Below are positions 1 through 7,388 of a stretch of DNA of 37,461 nucleotides, piece after piece. Numbering within the stretch: position 1 is the stretch's first letter; each line of letters begins with the position of its first letter. The DNA comes from an uncultured Bacillota bacterium (GTDB lineage Bacteria; Bacillota; Clostridia; Christensenellales; UBA1242). Below the pieces are notes generated by a model. That model searched no databases. It saw only the letters and a program-made list of their open reading frames with translations, and had not been told where the DNA came from. A program made the position numbers and the translations under genes. The stretch covers positions 1 to 37,461 of the forward strand of contig CASFPO010000008.1 of assembly GCA_949296805.1 (NCBI GenBank). Reading direction: 5' to 3'.

Positions 1-156
1 ATAAACTATGTGATGTTAAAATTTTACTATCATAAAATTTTAATAAATTCTTACGAATTTGTGCGTTTCACGCACTCTTCACATAATTTGTATAACCATC
101 AGCCTCACTCTTGCAAGCAAGTTCGGCTTCCGATAATATAAAATAAATTAAAATAT

Positions 157-185
157 TTGTAAAAATCTATAAAAAAATATATAAT
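157..185 (+). promoter_or_regulatory. promoter of the yqeY-like gene
   Basis: TTGTAA (157-162) and TATAAT (180-185) are 17 bases apart. The ribosome site AAAGGAG (191-197) begins where transcription would be expected to start, so the leader would be very short. Upstream, 61-75 is a small perfect hairpin (GTGCGT-TTC-ACGCAC) of unknown meaning; nothing else is recognisable in bases 1-156. Confidence 0.6.
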
Positions 186-202
186 ATGAAAAAGGAGTAA
201 AA

Positions 203-625
203 ATGTTATACGAACAAATTAAAAAAGCAAATATTCAAGCTATGAAAGATAAAGATAATGTAGCAAGAAGTTTTTATAGCGTTCTTTTAAATAAGATTAT
301 GCTTGAAAACATTAAAAAAAGAGAAAAAGGTGCAGAAGTTGACGATAGCGACATTGCCAATATCTTGCAAAAAACAGTTAAGGAGCTTGATGAAGAAAAG
401 GAAAATTATCAAAAGGTAGGCAATAGCGAAGAAGTTGCAAACATTACTCGGCAGATTGAGCTTGCAAAAAGTTATCTACCAAAACAACTTTCTGAGCAAG
501 AAATTAAAAATATTATTCTATCTCTTGAAGATAAATCAATTCCAAGTGTTATGAAACACTTTAAGGCGAATTATAACGGCAAGTGTGATATGAAACAAGT
601 GCAAGAGGTTTTAAAAAGTTTATAA
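203..625 (+). CDS. GatB/YqeY domain protein
   Basis: A 140-residue protein of the YqeY family, a small all-helical protein sharing the C-terminal tRNA-binding-like domain of the GatB amidotransferase subunit. The family reads in its opening (MLYEQIKKANIQAMKDKD), in ARSFYSVLLNKI, and in the segment EVANITRQIELAKSYLPKQL followed by the short tail domain. The length matches the usual 145-150 residues. The start follows AAAGGAG by 5 bases. The stop codon overlaps the next gene's ATG by one base (TAATG), so the two are translated from one message. Its cellular role is not established; a tRNA or aminoacylation-linked function is inferred from GatB. It is an ordinary chromosomal gene, unlike the later modules. 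Confidence 0.9.
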   Translation: MLYEQIKKANIQAMKDKDNVARSFYSVLLNKIMLENIKKREKGAEVDDSDIANILQKTVKELDEEKENYQKVGNSEEVANITRQIELAKSYLPKQLSEQEIKNIILSLEDKSIPSVMKHFKANYNGKCDMKQVQEVLKSL

Positions 626-1320
626 TGAAAGTTTTTGCAATTAGTGACCTGCATCTTTCAATAAACAATAGCAAACCTATGGATATATTCGGTCCTGTTT
701 GGCAAGGTTACCTTGATAAGATTTTTGAAGATTGGAAAGCTAAGGTAGAGGATGACGATTTAGTCCTTCTTGCTGGAGATTTTTCGTGGGCTATGAGGCT
801 TGAAGACACAAAAGAAGATTTTAACTTATTATCTTCTTTGCCAGGCAAAAAGATTATTATAAGAGGCAATCATGATTATTGGTGGAAATCTATTTCTTCT
901 GTTAGAGCTTTTTTGCCAGAGAATTTTTTTGCAATTCAAAATGATGCAATTAAATTTGGCAATATCATTATTTGCGGAACTCGTGGTTGGATCGTGCCAG
1001 AAAAGAATGTAGAAGTTAGCCAAGAAAACAAAAAAATTTTTGATAGAGAAGTTATAAGACTTGAACTGACTTTGGAATCTGCTAGTAAAATTAGAGAGGA
1101 TGGGGATATTTTAATCTGTATGATGCATTATCCACCGACTAACTTTACCAAAGATGATAGCGAATTTACAAACTTGATAGAAAAGTACAAGGTAGACAAG
1201 GTTGTTTATGGGCATTTGCATGGACTAAAGAAGATGGCTACAAGTTTTGTGAAAAATAATATTTCTTATTATTTAACTTCTTGTGATATAGTGGAAAATA
1301 AACTTGTAGAGATATTATAA
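625..1320 (+). CDS. calcineurin-like metallophosphoesterase
   Basis: A 231-residue cytoplasmic metallophosphoesterase. The two-metal site is spelled out in order: DLHL (residues 8-11), GDFSW (around 51), GNHDYWW (around 81), MHYPP (around 168) and GHLHG (around 197). These are the D-x-H, GD, GNH[DE], H and GHxH motifs of the family. The substrate cannot be read from sequence; relatives hydrolyse phosphodiesters or phosphomonoesters. The start ATG overlaps the yqeY-like stop, with no separate promoter, so it is the second gene of a two-gene operon. It has no signal peptide. Confidence 0.9.
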   Translation: MKVFAISDLHLSINNSKPMDIFGPVWQGYLDKIFEDWKAKVEDDDLVLLAGDFSWAMRLEDTKEDFNLLSSLPGKKIIIRGNHDYWWKSISSVRAFLPENFFAIQNDAIKFGNIIICGTRGWIVPEKNVEVSQENKKIFDREVIRLELTLESASKIREDGDILICMMHYPPTNFTKDDSEFTNLIEKYKVDKVVYGHLHGLKKMATSFVKNNISYYLTSCDIVENKLVEIL

Positions 1321-1365
1321 CAATTTATGTAAATACTAATTTTGATTATTTAAAAGGGGAGTGCG

Positions 1366-2817
1366 ATGAAAAAAAAATTGCTAACATTAGTAATAACTAT
1401 ATTTTGCATAGGTTCATCGTTGCTTCTTTTTTCATGTACAAATGGGGTAAGTCCTACAGGTATAAGCTTTAAACAAGAGGAAATTGAACTTGTTAAAAAT
1501 GGAAGTATAACTGTGAGTAGTTTAATAAAAGTAGAACCTTACAATGCCAGTAATTACCAAATTGATTTTACAAGCTCAAATAAAGAGATTGCAACTGTAG
1601 AAAGGGGAGGTGCATACCTCTATATCTCAGCAGTTGATTATGGGTCGGCATTGATTACGGCGACTATAAGAGGGAGCGAGCTATCTTCATCTATTTTAGT
1701 TAAAGTGACCGAAGGCAAGGTCAATGATATGTATGTTGATGAAAATGCTATAATTAAAGATTATTACGAAGGGCAAACTTTTTCTCAAACAAAGCCGACA
1801 GTCTGGGCTCGTTTTGAAAGCGGAACAAGCAAACAAGTTGATTATGGCGAATATGAACTATTTATAACAAGAGCGGGAGAAAAGCTACCAATAAATACAC
1901 CTCTTCAAATAGGTGATATTTTGACAATATCTTATTTTAATTATGATTACGATATTGTTTTAAATGTGCAAGAGGACTTTATTGCCTCTCTTGAGGTTGT
2001 TTCACCTCCACAAAAACAAGAGTATTATATTGGAGACTATTTTGATAGTACTGCAATGGTTGTTGAAGCTGTGTATGTTAGTGGCAGGAGAGAGGTTATA
2101 ACGGATTATTCTTTTGAGGTTAGACCTTTTGATTATAACGATAAAAGCATTACGATTTGCTATCAAGATATTTTTTTGGATTATCCACTTTCAATTTCGG
2201 CGAATATAAGTGTATCAAACTATAGCTTGCTTCAAGAGGCGATAGATAATGCTTATATTGGAGACAGCATAATGCTAAGTGGAAAACATAATTATGTAAA
2301 TCCTATTTATATTCCTTTAGAGAAAAACTTGATAATATTTGGAGAGCCAGTAGGTGGGCTGGATGTTTCAATAACTGGTAAAGAAAAGTCTTCTATTTTT
2401 ATCTTTACCGGTCAGGGCAATTGTACTCTTGCAAACATATCTTTATTTGGAAATGGAAATGAAAGCACGGTAATTTCATACCAAGGGAATTCTGATATTA
2501 GTGACAGTAATATTACATTAGAAAATATTAGCATAAATAGTTGTTTTATAGGAATTGAATTTTCTTTGCAAAGTGACGACCAAATAAACAATATAGTTTT
2601 GAATATAAATAACACTACTATTACTAGTGACGGATATGGAATTAGGCTTGTAGGACTAAAAGATAGCAAGTTAGTGATAAAAGAAAGCCAAATAGAAAGT
2701 CAGACTGCTGTGGAAGGAATAAATATTTTAAATTTTAGCATAAATATCGATGATAAAGAAATTATTGCGAATGATTATATTAAAATAGAAAGTTTACAAA
2801 ATATTAATGAAAATTAA
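1366..2817 (+). CDS. lipoprotein with bacterial Ig-like domains and a beta-helix-like C-terminus
   Basis: A 483-residue surface lipoprotein. The N-terminus has a basic start (MKKKLL), a hydrophobic core and a lipobox LFSC, with Cys24 as the lipidated residue. Residues 30-115 read as a BIG2-type Ig-like domain (VEPYNASNYQIDFTSSNKEIATV, then a final ILVKV strand). Residues about 205-285 look like a group-4 bacterial Ig-like domain (EYYIGDYFDS..VVEAVYVSGRREVITDY). Residues 285-480 are short repeating beta strands rich in N, I and S, typical of a right-handed beta helix. It probably sits on the outer face of the membrane; a ligand cannot be named. Start follows AAAAGGGG. It has no close operon partner and is followed by the hairpin at 2991. 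Confidence 0.75.
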   Translation: MKKKLLTLVITIFCIGSSLLLFSCTNGVSPTGISFKQEEIELVKNGSITVSSLIKVEPYNASNYQIDFTSSNKEIATVERGGAYLYISAVDYGSALITATIRGSELSSSILVKVTEGKVNDMYVDENAIIKDYYEGQTFSQTKPTVWARFESGTSKQVDYGEYELFITRAGEKLPINTPLQIGDILTISYFNYDYDIVLNVQEDFIASLEVVSPPQKQEYYIGDYFDSTAMVVEAVYVSGRREVITDYSFEVRPFDYNDKSITICYQDIFLDYPLSISANISVSNYSLLQEAIDNAYIGDSIMLSGKHNYVNPIYIPLEKNLIIFGEPVGGLDVSITGKEKSSIFIFTGQGNCTLANISLFGNGNESTVISYQGNSDISDSNITLENISINSCFIGIEFSLQSDDQINNIVLNINNTTITSDGYGIRLVGLKDSKLVIKESQIESQTAVEGINILNFSINIDDKEIIANDYIKIESLQNINEN

Positions 2818-2990
2818 ATATATTACTTTACCCAAAGCGGTACACAAGTTGACCAAATAATCCACAACACGAACCAAATGAAGAACAATTTTTGAGTGTA
2901 TTTAGTTGTTATAAAAGAACTATTTTTTATCTTACCAATTTAAAAATATTTTTACCAAAACTTGTGCTCTATACTAATAAAACCCTTATA

Positions 2991-3019
2991 AATACTAGCA
3001 AAAACGCTAGTATTTTTTG
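2991..3019 (+). terminator. rho-independent terminator
   Basis: AATACTAGC (2991-2999) pairs perfectly with GCTAGTATT (3006-3014) and is followed by a T-run. It lies about 170 bases after the lipoprotein gene. Just beyond it, TAGGTGCA (3023-3030) and TGCACCTA (3048-3055) form a second inverted repeat. Confidence 0.75.
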
Positions 3020-3084
3020 TAATAGGTGCAAAAAATTTTAAAACTTGTGCACCTACATACACCTACGTCTATATTTTTAATAAA

Positions 3085-3119
3085 ATCAAGTGATTTAAAA
3101 CTGCCTAAAACTATATAAT
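3085..3119 (+). repeat. TAAAACTGCC-type repeat, copy 1
   Basis: The block reads AAGTGATTTAAAACTGCC then TAAAACTATATAA. Closely similar blocks in the same orientation occur at 8157, 21227 and 26544. Inside each block the word TAAAACT recurs about every 10-11 bases. It may mark the edge of a transferred module or be a recombinase arm site; that is inference. Confidence 0.7.
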
Positions 3120-3130
3120 GCTTTTTAATA

Positions 3131-3373
3131 TTATATATATTCTAAATCATCTCTTTTAAAAACTTCATTATCTAAAAATTCTAATGGAGTTATACCAAAA
3201 CCATCAGCAACTTGATAAATAATTGCAAGTGTAGGACATTTTGTATTGCCTTTCATAATATTCACAATTGTTGACCTAGCAATACAACTTTCTTTTAAAA
3301 ATTTGTGTAATGAAATATTTCTCTCTTTTAATAATTCGTTTAAACGAATAGTAAATGCTTCGCCTAATGTCAT
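3131..3373 (-). CDS. XRE-family HTH repressor
   Basis: An 80-residue protein that is essentially one helix-turn-helix domain: helix 2-turn-helix 3 lies around LHKFLKESCIARSTIVNIMKG, followed by PTLAIIYQVADGFGITPLEFL. This is the single-domain Cro/CI (XRE) fold. Start ATG follows AAAGGGG on the minus strand. It is transcribed away from the SLOG gene at 3521, and the 150-base divergent region holds three copies of a GTCCTAATTAGGAC-like palindrome, one of them just upstream of this gene and one on the SLOG promoter. It is very likely the repressor of both genes, but which palindrome it prefers is not shown by the sequence. Confidence 0.85.
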   Translation of the reverse strand: MTLGEAFTIRLNELLKERNISLHKFLKESCIARSTIVNIMKGNTKCPTLAIIYQVADGFGITPLEFLDNEVFKRDDLEYI

Positions 3374-3392
3374 AAAACACCCCTTTTAATAT

Positions 3393-3406
3393 GTCCTAAT
3401 TAGAAC
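3393..3406. promoter_or_regulatory. palindromic operator-like site 1
   Basis: GTCCTAATTAGAAC, one mismatch from the perfect palindrome at 3502. It lies 20 bases before the XRE start, where it could give autoregulation. Confidence 0.6.
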
Positions 3407-3441
3407 ATTTTTATTTTATCAATGGTGTTTCTTTAAATTGC

Positions 3442-3455
3442 GACCTAATTCGGAC
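3442..3455. promoter_or_regulatory. palindromic operator-like site 2
   Basis: GACCTAATTCGGAC, the middle and most degenerate copy. Centre-to-centre distances are 49 bases to site 1 and 60 bases to site 3. Confidence 0.5.
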
Positions 3456-3471
3456 AAATAACCAAATTCGA

Positions 3472-3500
3472 TTGCTTATACATTATGTATATTGTATAAT
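3472..3500 (+). promoter_or_regulatory. promoter of the SLOG gene
   Basis: TTGCTT (3472-3477) and TATAAT (3495-3500) with a 17-base spacer. The expected start point falls inside the palindrome at 3502-3515, so a bound repressor would block initiation. Confidence 0.7.
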
Positions 3501-3501
3501 T

Positions 3502-3515
3502 GTCCTAATTAGGAC
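3502..3515. promoter_or_regulatory. palindromic operator-like site 3 (perfect)
   Basis: GTCCTAATTAGGAC is a perfect 14-base palindrome over the transcription start of the SLOG gene. Its AGGA also serves as the only ribosome-binding sequence, 6 bases before the ATG, so operator and Shine-Dalgarno coincide. Confidence 0.7.
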
Positions 3516-3520
3516 TGTAT

Positions 3521-3985
3521 ATGTATAAAGTTTGTTCGTTTTTCGGTCATAGAGAAATCAGTGTAACGGAAGAATTAAAAAGCAAGTTAAAAGATATAAT
3601 AGAAAATTTAATAACCAAAGAAAATTTTGGTATATTCTTTTTTGGTGGATTTGGAGAGTTTGATGACTTGTGTCACAAAGTTGTCACGGAATTAAAAAAC
3701 AAATATTCTTTTGTCAAGAGGATATATGTTTGTGAAGATTATAAATTTGTTGATAGACCACATAAAAGACCAAAATGGTTAACAAAAGAAGATTATGAAG
3801 AATTTATTTATCTTGATATGAAATACACTGGTTTTTACCAAAGAATTTATTTTCGTAACCTAGAAATGATTGAACAAAGTGATTTTATAATTTTCTGTGT
3901 GAATAACACTGAAAATAGTGGTGCATATAAAGCAATGCAATATGCAAAACGGAAAAAGAAAACTTTTATAAATGTTGCTCAATAA
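3521..3985 (+). CDS. SLOG-type Rossmannoid protein (DUF1273-like)
   Basis: A 154-residue single-domain protein. The SLOG/DUF1273 signature is visible: FFGHREI at the first strand, FFFGGFGEFDDLCHKVVTEL in the middle and ENSGAYKAMQYAKRKKK near the end. SLOG domains are known or predicted to bind or make nucleotide-derived ligands, and several belong to conflict systems. A paralogue with the same three motifs lies at 32465-32920. Here it is controlled by a facing XRE repressor, suggesting a ligand sensor that is expressed on demand. No catalytic function can be assigned. The message leader would be only about 14 bases long. Confidence 0.75.
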   Translation: MYKVCSFFGHREISVTEELKSKLKDIIENLITKENFGIFFFGGFGEFDDLCHKVVTELKNKYSFVKRIYVCEDYKFVDRPHKRPKWLTKEDYEEFIYLDMKYTGFYQRIYFRNLEMIEQSDFIIFCVNNTENSGAYKAMQYAKRKKKTFINVAQ

Positions 3986-4290
3986 CAAATGAAAGTATTT
4001 AGCCACAACAGAAAAAGATATACTTGCAAAAAGACTACCCCATTACTTAACAAACAAATAATTATAAATTACGAGATTTGGGATTGTGCGAGTTTTTATA
4101 TATATTAAATATAATAATTTATATATTATTGTTTATTTTGTAAGGTATATACTTTCAAAAGAAATTAATAATAAAGAAAAGTTTTCTTTTGTAAATAAGA
4201 GTTTAAAGACATCAATTTTGATATCTTTTCCATTTGCTGAAAATGTTTTTAAGCTTGATTCAATTTATTATTAAATACACTGGTAAATAC
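3986..4290. other. gene-poor gap with possible coding debris
   Basis: No convincing intact gene. A short open run at about 3994-4062 reads ATTEKDILAKRLPHYLTNK before a stop and may be the tail of a lost gene. The 62-codon frame at 4086 is AT-rich, lacks a ribosome site and resembles nothing recognisable. Confidence 0.4.
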
Positions 4291-4395
4291 ACTGGAATAC
4301 ATGCTCTATCATGCATTTTAGTTAAATGAGATCCAAAAATCATACAAACATTGCTTGGACATAAAACAGTATAAACAACAGTGCATATGAAAATA
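4291..4395 (+). pseudogene. decayed tyrosine integrase, C-terminal relic
   Basis: One frame reads IHALSCILVK, a stop, DPKIIQTLLGHKTV, a stop and TTVHM. This is the end of a tyrosine recombinase: the HxLRH box is damaged (HALSC, restored to HALRHAF by small indels), and the (N/D)PKIIQ.LLGH box is intact. The same box in the remnant at 23412 reads NPKVIQQLLGHRDV. Stops and indels show a long-dead gene. It marks an old integration in this module. Confidence 0.75.
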
Positions 4396-4418
4396 GGCAT
4401 TATTACAAAATGCACTGG

Positions 4419-4715
4419 TTATTTTAATAATTCTTTTAATGCAATCTTTTTGCTTTCTGGCAAAGTTTTTAATATATTTAAATTTTCTTTATCTATTTTA
4501 TATGAATTCACATCTTCATAAAAGAACTCTTCAGGTGTGATATTACAGGCTTCGATTATATCTAAAATGATTTTCATAGAAGGTTCAAATTCACCAGCTT
4601 CCATTTTTGTTATGTAGGCCGAATTTTTGCCAATAGTTAAGCTTAGTGCTCTCGCACTATAATTTGCCTTGTTTCTAAAATAACCCACTCGTCTTATTAT
4701 TTCTTTTAAATCCAT
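4419..4715 (-). CDS. XRE-family HTH regulator
   Basis: A 98-residue regulator. An HTH of Cro/CI type spans roughly residues 8-62 (ARALSLTIGKNSAYITKMEAG, then PSMKIILDIIEACNITPEEFF). The C-terminal 35 residues are charged and probably helical (ILKTLPESKKIALKELLK), seen often as a dimerisation tail. The ATG at 4715 is 8 bases after AAGGA; an in-frame GTG one codon earlier is less well placed. It is divergent from the HTH/WG-like gene at 4977, so the 260-base gap between them is a likely shared control region. Target genes are unknown. Confidence 0.85.
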   Translation of the reverse strand: MDLKEIIRRVGYFRNKANYSARALSLTIGKNSAYITKMEAGEFEPSMKIILDIIEACNITPEEFFYEDVNSYKIDKENLNILKTLPESKKIALKELLK

Positions 4716-4942
4716 CACTTTATTCCTTATATAAATATTATAAAATTGGCTTAGCCTTAATCATATTCATTTCAAATGATAAAAAATTAGATATATGAAA
4801 TATAATGTTGCATTATTTGAAATATATTCGTAAATAATTGACTTTTTATGAAAGATGAGTTAAAATTAATCTAAATGAGTTAGTAGAACAAAACGTGGAG
4901 TTAAATTTGCTTACACACATAGCAAGTTATGTTAAAATATGG

Positions 4943-4948
4943 TATACT
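4943..4948 (+). promoter_or_regulatory. extended -10 of the 4977 operon
   Basis: TATACT preceded by TG (TGGTATACT), 29 bases before the ATG. No good -35 is visible. Just upstream, TTGCT (4908) and AGCAA (4921) face each other as a small inverted repeat that could be an operator. Confidence 0.45.
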
Positions 4949-4976
4949 ACTTCTGAATTAAATAGGAACGAAGATT

Positions 4977-6089
4977 ATGAGTAAAAATGTTGCCGAATTA
5001 ATTAAGTACATTAGAAAGCAAAACAAACTAACTCAAAAACAGTTTGCAAACAAGTTTTTTATTACAGAAAAGACTGTAAGCAATTATGAAAATGGTTTAA
5101 GAACTCCTGATTTAGACTTTCTAAATAAAGTTTGTGAAGAATTTAATTTAACTCTTGATTATTTTATGGAGACTTCTAAAACTGAAAGTAACCCTAATAA
5201 TTTGGTTGTTTCTGAAAAGAACGGGAAGTGTGCGATTTATGATAAAAATAGAAGCGTTTATTTGACACCACATATATATGATAGAGTTATCTTATCGCAT
5301 TATGATTCTCATATTGCATATAACGCAAATGATTTGGTAGATGAGGGGCGAGTTATTCCAAAGATGGGAGAAGTTGCATATTCTGCAATTATAGATAACT
5401 TTGGAAATGTTAAAGCACTGCCTAATTTGATTTTTGCATATAATTACAATCTTCCTTTTAATATGTTTAATGTATGTCCTGCTCTTAACAAAGTGGACAA
5501 TAAATTTTATTTGTTAAACTCCAATGGTGAATTATTAAGTAAAGGATATGAGCGAATAGTCGCAATTGATAAATGGCATGCAGACAGCGAACACGATTTT
5601 GGATTGTACTATGGGCTAGAATATAAGCAAGATAGACTAAATAACGAGAAATCAATTAAGTCTCGTAAACTTCTATATGTCGATGGCAAAGAAATAAAGG
5701 TTACACTCACTGACATTAATGATAATTGGGATTGTAAGGTAAAAGAGTTTGAAAGCATTGATGTTTTGGTTAAATACATAAAAAAATATGGCCCAAATAT
5801 GATAACACTTGCTCCAGACCTAATTTTTAAAGCAAGCGAAAACTATCCTAAAATTGTAAATTCAGTTTGTGAATATGTTGATAGTTTAAATGAAAATATA
5901 AAATGTGAAAACTTTTTAAACTATGCATTAAAAGTAGTTACTGAATATGCAACAAATTTTAAGCCAAAAGCACAAAGTGTATCACAATCGGAATTGTATC
6001 CAAATAAAATTTTTGCAAAAAATATTATTGAAGCAAATAGTTTAAGAAAACAAATTTCCGATTTATATGATATAATAGGATTAGTTTAG
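4977..6089 (+). CDS. XRE HTH protein with a WG-repeat-like C-terminal region
   Basis: A 370-residue protein. Residues 1-65 are an XRE-type HTH (IRKQNKLTQKQFANKFFITEKTVSNYENGLRTPDLDFLNKVCEEF). Residues about 75-215 have repeated short strands around phrases such as NGKCAIYDKNRSVYLTPHIYDRVI and KVDNKFYLLNSNGELLSKGYERIV, like beta-type WG repeats, a ligand-binding fold in regulators and surface proteins. The last 100 residues are helical and unrecognised. Start follows AGGAACG. It heads a same-strand run with the SUKH-like gene (9-base gap) and the VirD4-like fragment (10-base gap), so it is probably their dedicated regulator. Confidence 0.7.
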   Translation: MSKNVAELIKYIRKQNKLTQKQFANKFFITEKTVSNYENGLRTPDLDFLNKVCEEFNLTLDYFMETSKTESNPNNLVVSEKNGKCAIYDKNRSVYLTPHIYDRVILSHYDSHIAYNANDLVDEGRVIPKMGEVAYSAIIDNFGNVKALPNLIFAYNYNLPFNMFNVCPALNKVDNKFYLLNSNGELLSKGYERIVAIDKWHADSEHDFGLYYGLEYKQDRLNNEKSIKSRKLLYVDGKEIKVTLTDINDNWDCKVKEFESIDVLVKYIKKYGPNMITLAPDLIFKASENYPKIVNSVCEYVDSLNENIKCENFLNYALKVVTEYATNFKPKAQSVSQSELYPNKIFAKNIIEANSLRKQISDLYDIIGLV

Positions 6090-6098
6090 GAGGGGAAT

Positions 6099-6611
6099 AT
6101 GGAAAAATTAATAAAAAAACTAAAAGAAAACGATTATAGAGTTTTTAAAATAGTAGAAAGAGAACAAATTGAAATTGTTGACGCTGATGATTTCAATCAG
6201 GCTCAAGAAGGGTATAGATTTAATCCGCTTAAAAATGAACCAATTGACGATTGGAATACTTTAGTTGGCGAGAAATATTATGTAATAGGATTTGACAAAG
6301 ATCTTGGAGATCCTATCATTGCTGACGCTGGCACGGAGGGCTTTCCTATTTATTCTATGATGCATGATGATTGGGAAAGTTTAGAGAAAATTGCAAATTC
6401 TTTTGATGAGTTTATAAATAATTTGAAATCTATCGAAAATATTATAAATACTCCAAATCAAGATAGATCAACTATAAGAAAATTTGTTAGAAAATTAGAC
6501 AAAGAAAATAATACAAACGATTTTTACAAATTAATTTGTAGTGCAATTTTAGAAAAATGGGGTTTTTACTACCAAGATTTTAAAGCTTATAAAAAACATC
6601 AAAGCAAATAA
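6099..6611 (+). CDS. SMI1/KNR4 (SUKH)-like protein
   Basis: A 170-residue cytoplasmic protein. The SUKH feel comes from YYVIGFDKDLGDPIIADAGTEGFPIYSMMHDDWESLEKIANSFDEFINNL: a strand, a G-D-P loop, then the closing helix with W..LE.IA.SF.EF. SUKH proteins are best known as immunity proteins of contact-dependent and polymorphic toxins. No toxin is adjacent here, so the immunity role is inference; a recruited sensor function in the same operon is the alternative. Start follows a strong GGAGGGG, 9 bases after the HTH gene. Confidence 0.65.
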   Translation: MEKLIKKLKENDYRVFKIVEREQIEIVDADDFNQAQEGYRFNPLKNEPIDDWNTLVGEKYYVIGFDKDLGDPIIADAGTEGFPIYSMMHDDWESLEKIANSFDEFINNLKSIENIINTPNQDRSTIRKFVRKLDKENNTNDFYKLICSAILEKWGFYYQDFKAYKKHQSK

Positions 6612-6621
6612 GGAGTATAAT

Positions 6622-7305
6622 ATGGAATCAAATATAATTAAAGTTAGAAAAGAAGAACTAATAAATTCAACTCTTAATGGTAACTTTTTGTACGAAGAAA
6701 ATGGAGAACTTTATTTTACAAATAAATTAAATCATACTATTTTTGAACTTGATAAAGACTTCAAAAATTATGATGAAACTTTGAACCATTCAATGAATTT
6801 TGATGACTATGTTCAAAAGTTTTTAGAAATATGTTCCAAAGCAAAAAATAAACCATCGTTATTATTTTTAAATTGTGTACCCAAAAATATAATAAAAATT
6901 TTAAACGGAACAGAGGATAATTATAAGCACAATTATCACTTTTTGACTGAGTTAAACCAAGATGAAGATTTTAAAAACTTCAATGAAAAGCCATGTGTTA
7001 CTTGTGTGCAAGAAGGCTTTGCCGATGTTTTGAAAAAACTTGTTGAAACAAGAAACGATGGCATCTCACAGAATGATGTTTTTGTGTTTTTTGACGAGCC
7101 CGAGAATATACACAATTTAAGGTTACCTAGTTTGGACACTGTTATTACTATTAGCAGAAGCAGAAGAATATATTTTGTGTTAAACTTTATCAATAAATCA
7201 AAATATATAGAGAAGTATGGGCCAGAGTCATATCAAGTTATTGAAGATAACTGCAAAACTAAGTTTATTTGTGATTATAATGGAGTTGTAGACATTCAGC
7301 CTTAA
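6622..7305 (+). CDS. VirD4/TraG-like ATPase C-terminal fragment without Walker A
   Basis: A 227-residue protein. Its second half resembles the C-terminal ATPase part of type IV coupling proteins: VFVFFDEPENI (residues about 154-164) looks like Walker B with the following N, then LPSLDTVITISRSRRIYFVLNFI, YGPESYQVIEDNCKTKFICDYNG, matching the DEF.NI, ...SRSR.I...L..QS and ...I..NC..K.. blocks of VirD4/TraG. No P-loop is present anywhere, so ATP hydrolysis in the usual way is unlikely. The N-terminal 140 residues are unrecognised. It could be a decayed conjugation gene or a reused non-catalytic module; its intact frame, good ribosome site and operon position favour reuse. Confidence 0.5.
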   Translation: MESNIIKVRKEELINSTLNGNFLYEENGELYFTNKLNHTIFELDKDFKNYDETLNHSMNFDDYVQKFLEICSKAKNKPSLLFLNCVPKNIIKILNGTEDNYKHNYHFLTELNQDEDFKNFNEKPCVTCVQEGFADVLKKLVETRNDGISQNDVFVFFDEPENIHNLRLPSLDTVITISRSRRIYFVLNFINKSKYIEKYGPESYQVIEDNCKTKFICDYNGVVDIQP

Positions 7306-7322
7306 AAAAGAAAGGAAAAACT

Positions 7323-7388
7323 ATGGATTTAATTCAAGAATTAGAAAGGCAATTTAAATCAAAATGCAAACAAGGAGAATTGGAGTGA
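7323..7388 (+). CDS. possible 21-residue leader peptide or gene remnant
   Basis: MDLIQELERQFKSKCKQGELE, starting 7 bases after AAAGGA. Its TGA overlaps the GTG start of the GNAT-ASCH gene (GTGA), as in translational coupling. It could be a coupling peptide or the surviving start of a replaced gene. Nothing in it is recognisable. Confidence 0.35.
   Translation: MDLIQELERQFKSKCKQGELE

Noticed and set aside
61..123. Riboswitch or T-box upstream of the yqeY-like gene
   Set aside because: Only two small hairpins are seen (61-75 and about 112-123), with no conserved T-box or aptamer motif.
4086..4274. 62-codon frame starting GTG
   Set aside because: No ribosome site, extreme AT content and no recognisable motif; it lies in decayed DNA before an integrase fossil.
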